Source: Verrucomicrobiales bacterium (GTDB lineage Bacteria; Verrucomicrobiota; Verrucomicrobiia; Verrucomicrobiales; V1-33). From it: DNA of 11,248 nucleotides. This document shows positions 7,801-11,248 of this stretch, one piece after another. Location: NCBI GenBank assembly GCA_028293305.1, contig JAQGPD010000184.1, forward strand, positions 1 to 11,248. The letters are read 5' to 3'. A program made the translations under genes and the position numbers. The notes under the pieces were generated by a model that ran no database searches, was not told the origin of the DNA, and saw nothing but the letters and a program-made list of their open reading frames with translations. Position 1 is the first letter of the stretch; each line of letters starts with the position of its first letter.

Positions 7801-10800
7801 ACCGGCGGCCTCAACTTCTTTGGAAATAACAATCCCGCCGAGCCTTTCCGCGTGGCGGGTTCAGACTTCCGTTTCCGGGTCCCGGGCATCGCGGATTCGC
7901 TCATCACGGTCGATACCTGCGCGCTCGAATTTTTCCAAAACCGCTTTCCTGTCCTCACTGAACTGGACGCCTCCTTCCGCTTTCCTCTGCCCGGACTCAA
8001 TGCCGCCGATCCCTCGCAACGCGTCCCGGAATTTGGCCTCAATGTCCAGGGTTGGGGCGTCGATGGCTTCCCACCGGATGCCGCCACCATCACGCTGAAT
8101 AACGGATTATCGCTGATGGATCTTGATGGGCTGGACATTGAACTTCTCGGACAAAACGTGGGCGCATTTCCACCGGTCGCACTCACGCTGCTTCAGGTGG
8201 AGGAAGGCGGCCAAACCTTTACCCGCATGGAGCTGGAAGGAGGGATGCGGGTTGGCATTGATAGCGGACTCATCACTCCCAGGCCCGGCACCAATCCAAC
8301 CTCGCCTCAAGTCCTAACCACCAATTCGGGCTCCATGCGCACCACGGTGGCCGGGGATTTTGGCTGGACTTTCAAGCCCGGAGCCCGCCCTGCGATCAGC
8401 TTGGAGGAAATCCTCATCGAAGGCAATTTCCTCTTGGGAGGCTCGCTGGAAATAAGTGGAGTGAACGGTCCCACCGCTTCCCTGCGCATCCGTGGGTTTG
8501 CGGATTTGTTTGTGCGCAATGATCCCGCGGATCCTTTCTCCATCGAGCTTGGCGCTGCTGTCGGGTTTGCCAACATCGGCAAATTCCAACTGCAGGGGGC
8601 CCGTTTTGTCTGGCGCGATCCCGCCAGTGGCATTCCTGATTTTGACGTGGCAGGAGCCGGGGCGGTGCTGGGCGATTCCCTCAGCACGTTGTTAGGCGAT
8701 GGCATGCCGGTTTATATGAAATCGGTCTTCCTGGAATTCCTTCAAACCGCCGGCCGGCCGCTGATCGGGTCGCCCGGAAACCCTGGGCGTTTTGATCTGG
8801 ATAACATCAGGCTTACCCTGACCGCCGGAGCCGAATTCCCGCCCTCGCCGCCTATCCAAATCGATGGGGAAACGCCGGAGTTGGACGAACTCCCACCCTC
8901 CGGGCCGCGGTTTGGCGGGGAGATCACCAATCTCCGCGTCAGCTTTCCCAGCGGCAATCCACTCCTTCCTGACTTCCAACTGGACTCCGTCCGCATGGGG
9001 ATCCAGGGTCTTGATATCCCGCCCCTGAAAGGCCTGACAGGTCAGGTCGCCCTGCTGAATCTTGACCAGCTCCGCGCGGATCCACCGCGTCCGGACCGGG
9101 TGACTTTTGCCGGCGAACTCGGCGCGGACTTCAACGGAACGGGTGTTAGCGTCCTGCTCGCGGCGTCGCCGAGCCAACTCCACGGCGCGGCTTTGACGGC
9201 GAGCATTCCGGGCGGCATTCCCCTGGATGGTGGCGTCCTCGGCGGCATTCTCTGGAACGGCGCGTCCGGCGGCATCCACTTTAAAAACTCGTTCGAAGAC
9301 CCCACGGAGTTTAAAACCTTTCTGACCCGCGATGGCAGTGGAAACTTCACCGGAGCCAACGAATTCCCTCCTCCGGGCAATCCTGGAACCAACGCCTCCA
9401 ACGTGGAGGATCCGCTTGAGGAAGTGGGCATCGCCAATGGTGAGGACAGCATTTACGTGAAGCCTGATCTGCCTCCGGCTCCTGGCCAGCAGTTCGATCC
9501 CTTCGACGTGCTTCAGGACAACTGGCCTCCGCAGGCGGCGAATCCGTTGCTGGAGGAATTCCCTGCCGGGTCCGGCCGGCTCGTCTTCAAAGGCAGCCGC
9601 ATGACGGCAGGCGCGGCGGACAGTTTTCTCAATTCCATCGGCGTGATCCCCGGCGATACCCGCACGGCGGAACAAATTATCCAGGTTTTCCTGACAAACA
9701 TTACAGTGGGTCTCAGGACCGAAGCCGACAACGCCGTCAACGCACTCCTGACCGTTTCACAAATGCAGGGCAATGCCGGGATCAGGTCGCACTATCAAGC
9801 CCTGACAAACCGCTTGATCGACTCCTTTGACGACATTGTCAGGCCCATTCTCCGTGGCATCCTGCAGCCGGTTGGTCTGGCCGGCGGACCTTCCGTGCGT
9901 CAGCAAATGCACGATCTTCTAACCAACGGCATTCCGGGTTTCAATGTCACCTTCCTTGGCTCCGGCACCTTCACCCACACCGCGGTGGCGCCGGTCATGG
10001 ATCTGAAAGGCACCATCTCCGCCTCCACCACCGGCGCGGCGCTCAGCCGGGGCGAACTCCGCGTCGCGGGCATCCCGGTGGCGGAAGCCAGCCTCGGACT
10101 TTCCCTCACCAATCAGTCCGGAAAAATCTCACCTTTCTTCGGCGGTCTCGCGCGCGTCGGCATCGGTCCGCTGCAGATGGGCAAGGTCACCATGTCCGCC
10201 AAATTCCCGGACGCGGCAGCCATCGTGACGCATTTCGATCAATACCTGCAATGCACGACTTCGGCCCTCAGCGTGGCCGCCGCCGGGCAGTTCCGTTTGC
10301 TGGCGGAAAATGCGATAGGAGCCCAGGTTCCCGCCGGCACTTCACTCCAGGCCTTCCTCCTGGCCCGCACCGATGCCGAAAAAATCGCGGTGACCGGGGC
10401 GCTCTTCGAATACTTCGCGCAGTCCGCCAAGGGCACTCTGGGCAGTCAGTTTGTTCTCGCTCAACAGGACTTCAACACCCTCCTGAATTGCTTTGCCACC
10501 TTTGTCTCCAACAGCCTGAATTCCCTGACACCCGAGCTTGGGTTCGGAGGAAAAATCGAGCCCAGCATCTTTGATATTCCCATGACCACCAGCGGGATGC
10601 CACTCGCCTCCGCCCGCATGCGCTATGGCCCGGTCCTGCGGGCCCCCACAGGGAATGAATCGCCCGTCAACGATCTCCTGGCCAATCCCTCCGCGTTCCT
10701 GGATTCCTCCGCGCCACCCGGCGTGCGCGAGTTTTCAGCCTATCTGCAGTTCTCGCCGTCCGCGATGCTGCTGGCTCCGATAACTGGAACGTTTGTCGCG

Positions 10801-11248
10801 ATCAATCCCACCAACGCCGCCTTCGCCGGATTCACGGCACTGGATTTTGCGGAGTTTGGTTTTTCCTTCCAACAGACCGCGTGGACACCGGAAAAAGTCA
10901 TGCTTTTCCTGACAAATCCGGTGCAGCACTACGCCAACACCACCGACGAATTCTTCAACACCGCCGTTTTCGCCGCCGGTTATCAACTGAGTCCCTTCGG
11001 CATGGATCTCGCCGATGGACAGCTCCGGTTGGTCTTTCCCGACACCCAGCTCCACCCGCTCCGGCCTGGCGGTTCCAACATTTCGCGGCGGAATAACCCG
11101 ATTGTTCCTATCAACTCCTCCGGTGTCCGCACACTGCCGCTGCCCACCACGGACGAGGTGATCCTGGCTGCCCTCACAGCAGGAAAAATCAAGGACGCCA
11201 CCTACCGTGGCCGCCCCGGAGAACTGGCCGAACTTTTCCCCGTGCCGC
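1891..11248 (+). CDS. Giant exported modular protein, at least 3,119 residues (3' partial)
   Basis: One frame runs from ATG 1891 to the window edge with no stop (3,119 complete codons). Residues 1-30 look like a signal peptide: an arginine at 9, then the hydrophobic run LMSWLIAGLGFLFLLPVPG; no clean AxA cleavage site is visible. Residues about 44-100 form a beta domain with QWRLTW, YLLQRSPDLSRWD, SFTD and FWRAI, a pattern frequent in exported Verrucomicrobiota proteins. Residues about 110-200 look Ig-like, ending SDAAGNTGFSD. Then blocks alternate: beta (about 350-470), helical (471-975), beta (989-1128), helical (1131-1715), a long beta-rich stretch (1721-2560), helical (2571-2685), beta (2687-2765), helical (2770-2875), and beta to the edge. 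The first two beta-plus-helix pairs look like a duplication. I count ten cysteines, no catalytic motif and no second membrane segment before the edge. A cell-surface, periplasmic or secreted location is inferred. Function is unknown; adhesin-like, structural or lipid-groove roles are all only guesses. Confidence 0.9.
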   Translation, partial: MSSVSYPFRLMSWLIAGLGFLFLLPVPGYTDTRFQSLPEKLAENQWRLTWTTESGQRYLLQRSPDLSRWDTVAEIQAEAAVTSFTDAGVPALQPQTFWRAIRLGGPDTSPPVVSILQIRRLSSDGQTLLELTVQAEDNVGVVGVGYREGAVQLGAATQGPAGTWKRVVPLDPGNSNPRQFQAVASDAAGNTGFSDIFTFIPTIQSQDLIPLDRNGQPLGDSLVGLKPDGTLNPFTYLPDLNGGGSTTHAMRIDFPDGGNLVAGNGGPFVEGRRMVVGFGEGSPTQFIQFTTGLPGPLTLQAPPGQTLRVPRGPLSYQTLATLLGVPPTGGIALQVHGKSEVLWTGGTLTRTGIRGGTFRLLKPAMTLPGVMGGYEKETVDLTRPDPIGFSIHGSMRLGKLAQLTIPRARPLSLHLLPGGGVTLTGSADLLFDDGARFNVEVFLDDPVYSLSLRAGNVEVPLMGSLADLLPDDPASCIPGGSDKVALDHAAACLEAHARAYRFFIAAARGLRPDGPGDAVVQSVPDAVDLTGAALEAWATLRAADLTNSLPLQEIQQKVESLSRQTRGGGSTPVETIQAVAQLTNLRRTIAPLNAADLTTQARDAILAAKPALLKALEDPAVLSRDALGTIVLTLSTGEFDFDTELSAAAASLLARAVQREASAVGVVAGVTDSAANPVLSAQNPYVVRATLRRLADIESAAQNAAISVLELPLFNECFQQIFDHGYTTCLTSLNKALDERNPLGAMVFVGELQDIQSFEQLSAVEILASPSNSTLQTIITRASTLMEQAIGASPQTDPDNPVTRDQVFATARQLESVMELAARIPNGDPLVQSVASLAFQRLESLLPDAVSPTALAAVDNEDELLLYLDAGILHTKLKRRFPSFTGSFNWEGPPVGNVAAQLADIAITTGDSALISKVSRRLLDTAGDLENLALERPSDAVALRFARKRYLIVAADTLADLHPLSIIEWNATESRRGTGPASVSADGFLPGDLKIDRLFGAVKHNRLSGKTEGRFGGQLRLPKLNSALTIHGASIDSDGRFDLTASGALRLPGTPDAPIVSLTIPRSQPLHLALAPGQAPVMEGRARLAFDNGASVGVGLRFADPIYTFQAEAGGLQTGLRDALLAVQSPQVGSLNLSPLWADYYDSLGTWLEGFEGTDEPSGAGEADDFPAYPGHVPGDVTSLLQAWLARALAEVQAGGSSFIVGSNDVFRSSLDRFASGLTDLADSFNELFPPSAEARAQDLLKQLKGVAEIQKQMAELLDKMARSNLNGGSYNPAALQPFFQAANAVVDEAVQTLRENPALLARPDLVKTVSKAALDNAAARQLAGENSTAQLEAAKDLLREGTNAYNASKGLLPNGTVDSAILGALSATEIEETLREFMNMHSLLLLAGDTGGPNAVHLSRMAEEFARATLDEVGFVAVSGLVDDSGPDERLLAAIRRLHMVYVDINPLLNAPLPVPSSLTFTAFLLHNECMDRSKRLARDEWYQRYQLLTGASLCRALRLAAGGQPLEDVDIAREDQIMLQAFAQQGTGRLDPEEVELMRVLEERRSTPQVAAIFNSRILEAASQLFTATTPPWVSDDVAQGKILLEEIAELDRLAGGAFPFAAQRDPASLLARVRQRMAESSAAARKTTPPAVVARLALEMADPAVEDIQVRNLLGPQSTAIRDAVDPGTKPVSQTPAFENALRAESAGLLNASRAVLADRADDVRPPVEPDLALPGNLVVDRVFGGFFFNRLTGFFRGNFGGKLLFPDPRASFEIVEAVFDSTGAFNITAGTGLPVKVMGNDRSTLTATLSVAGSPLGLQSVGGTGSLTVPFGPDQPGNPGTRSYNGTFSYQPDQPGKPLTFTAAVDGVQNEFKLGNDFALFDGQVALTFATAQPELTLQLGGRAGFFARVGAPPALGVEGKFWVVCAIDELALAVTPDKLRATFDGGSLKLAQDLFQSDLPGGDGFVRFDLAGTLGVDYSIPTGGLNFFGNNNPAEPFRVAGSDFRFRVPGIADSLITVDTCALEFFQNRFPVLTELDASFRFPLPGLNAADPSQRVPEFGLNVQGWGVDGFPPDAATITLNNGLSLMDLDGLDIELLGQNVGAFPPVALTLLQVEEGGQTFTRMELEGGMRVGIDSGLITPRPGTNPTSPQVLTTNSGSMRTTVAGDFGWTFKPGARPAISLEEILIEGNFLLGGSLEISGVNGPTASLRIRGFADLFVRNDPADPFSIELGAAVGFANIGKFQLQGARFVWRDPASGIPDFDVAGAGAVLGDSLSTLLGDGMPVYMKSVFLEFLQTAGRPLIGSPGNPGRFDLDNIRLTLTAGAEFPPSPPIQIDGETPELDELPPSGPRFGGEITNLRVSFPSGNPLLPDFQLDSVRMGIQGLDIPPLKGLTGQVALLNLDQLRADPPRPDRVTFAGELGADFNGTGVSVLLAASPSQLHGAALTASIPGGIPLDGGVLGGILWNGASGGIHFKNSFEDPTEFKTFLTRDGSGNFTGANEFPPPGNPGTNASNVEDPLEEVGIANGEDSIYVKPDLPPAPGQQFDPFDVLQDNWPPQAANPLLEEFPAGSGRLVFKGSRMTAGAADSFLNSIGVIPGDTRTAEQIIQVFLTNITVGLRTEADNAVNALLTVSQMQGNAGIRSHYQALTNRLIDSFDDIVRPILRGILQPVGLAGGPSVRQQMHDLLTNGIPGFNVTFLGSGTFTHTAVAPVMDLKGTISASTTGAALSRGELRVAGIPVAEASLGLSLTNQSGKISPFFGGLARVGIGPLQMGKVTMSAKFPDAAAIVTHFDQYLQCTTSALSVAAAGQFRLLAENAIGAQVPAGTSLQAFLLARTDAEKIAVTGALFEYFAQSAKGTLGSQFVLAQQDFNTLLNCFATFVSNSLNSLTPELGFGGKIEPSIFDIPMTTSGMPLASARMRYGPVLRAPTGNESPVNDLLANPSAFLDSSAPPGVREFSAYLQFSPSAMLLAPITGTFVAINPTNAAFAGFTALDFAEFGFSFQQTAWTPEKVMLFLTNPVQHYANTTDEFFNTAVFAAGYQLSPFGMDLADGQLRLVFPDTQLHPLRPGGSNISRRNNPIVPINSSGVRTLPLPTTDEVILAALTAGKIKDATYRGRPGELAELFPVP
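2950..3300 (+). repeat. Beta module, copy 1 (residues 354-470 of the giant protein)
   Basis: It starts RGGTFRLLKPAMTLPG and continues FSIHGSMRLGK, LTIPRARPLSLHLLPGG, ADLLFDDGARFNV, DDPVYSLSLRAGNVEV. It aligns by eye with copy 2: LTIPRARPLSLHL against LTIPRSQPLHLAL, LLFDDGARFNV against LAFDNGASVGV, DDPVYSLSLRAG against ADPIYTFQAEAG. The match is clear without a tool, but I give no percentage. It is followed by helical block 1. Confidence 0.7.
3301..4815 (+). repeat. Helical block 1 of the giant protein (residues 471-975)
   Basis: An alanine- and leucine-rich, almost entirely helical region. Landmarks in order: PALLKALEDP (610), LLARAVQREASAVGVVAGVTD (652), VRATLRRLADIE (687), LFNECF (713), NGDPLVQSVASLAFQRLES (826). 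The same landmarks occur in the same order in helical block 2. It contains four of the ten cysteines. Confidence 0.55.
4855..5272 (+). repeat. Beta module, copy 2 (residues 989-1128 of the giant protein)
   Basis: It opens LPGDLKIDRLFG, NRLSGKTEGRFGGQLRLP and DSDGRFDLTASG, matching copy 3. Its second half (LTIPRSQPLHLALAPG, RLAFDNGASVGVG, ADPIYTFQAEAGG) matches copy 1, so copy 2 links the other two. It is followed by helical block 2. Confidence 0.75.
5281..7035 (+). repeat. Helical block 2 of the giant protein (residues 1131-1715)
   Basis: Helical and alanine-rich, with landmarks parallel to block 1: ENPALLARPDL (1301), EFARATLDEVGFVAVSGLVDD (1409), LLAAIRRLHMVYVDIN (1436), LLHNECM (1470), QRDPASLLARVRQRMAES (1610). 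It is about 70-80 residues longer than block 1, mainly between PALL and NEC. Similarity is weaker than between the beta modules, but its collinearity supports duplication of the whole beta-plus-helix unit. Confidence 0.5.
7051..7380 (+). repeat. Beta module, copy 3 (residues 1721-1830 of the giant protein)
   Basis: LPGNLVVDRVFG, NRLTGFFRGNFGGKLLFP and DSTGAFNITAGTG align almost position for position with LPGDLKIDRLFG, NRLSGKTEGRFGGQLRLP and DSDGRFDLTASG of copy 2. The later part diverges, and instead of a long helical block it leads into roughly 800 residues of further beta-rich sequence. Confidence 0.7.

Noticed and set aside
9033..9046. CCTGACAGGTCAGG, a 6+2+6 inverted repeat inside the giant gene
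   Set aside because: It is internal to coding sequence (L-T-G-Q region), short, and has no T run or neighbouring gene boundary; chance is sufficient.
8692..9675. A 327-codon antisense open frame inside the giant gene
   Set aside because: It lies wholly opposite the continuous sense frame; its translation is rich in Arg, Ala and Gly with no domain-like pattern. It is what GC-rich coding DNA produces on the other strand.

Overview
The window holds two same-strand loci and no recognisable RNA gene, mobile element or CRISPR array. The coding DNA is GC-rich. Two protein styles suggest a Verrucomicrobiota bacterium: a helical-repeat protein with W-(V/I)-E-(S/T)-LP-x-G units, and a secreted protein that opens with a 'W-x-L-x-W ... 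Y-L-L-Q-R-S-x-D-L-x-x-W' module typical of exported proteins in that phylum. The phylum call is inference from style only; no marker gene is present.

Bases 1-1706 carry an alpha-helical repeat protein split over two reading frames. The upstream frame enters from outside the window and stops at TGA 397-399. The downstream frame overlaps that stop with a GTG codon and runs to TAA 1704-1706. The overlap coincides with a -1 slippery heptamer (C CCA AAG, 390-396) directly before the stop, and the protein repeat pattern continues across the junction. This is therefore one gene with a frameshift: programmed, mutational or a sequencing error. Two coupled genes are less likely.

Bases 1707-1890 are a more AT-rich intergenic stretch. 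It contains a perfect 8-bp inverted repeat that overlaps the Shine-Dalgarno-like sequence of the next gene.

Bases 1891-11248 are one uninterrupted reading frame of at least 3,119 residues that leaves the window still open. It encodes a giant, probably exported protein: signal peptide-like N-terminus, a Verrucomicrobiota-type beta domain, an Ig-like domain, then alternating beta-rich and helical blocks. By eye, a composite beta-plus-helix module of about 660-730 residues is duplicated, and a third beta copy begins a long beta-rich second half. I recognise no enzyme active site and no named family for the repeated core. The giant protein and its module architecture are the best candidate here for something undescribed.
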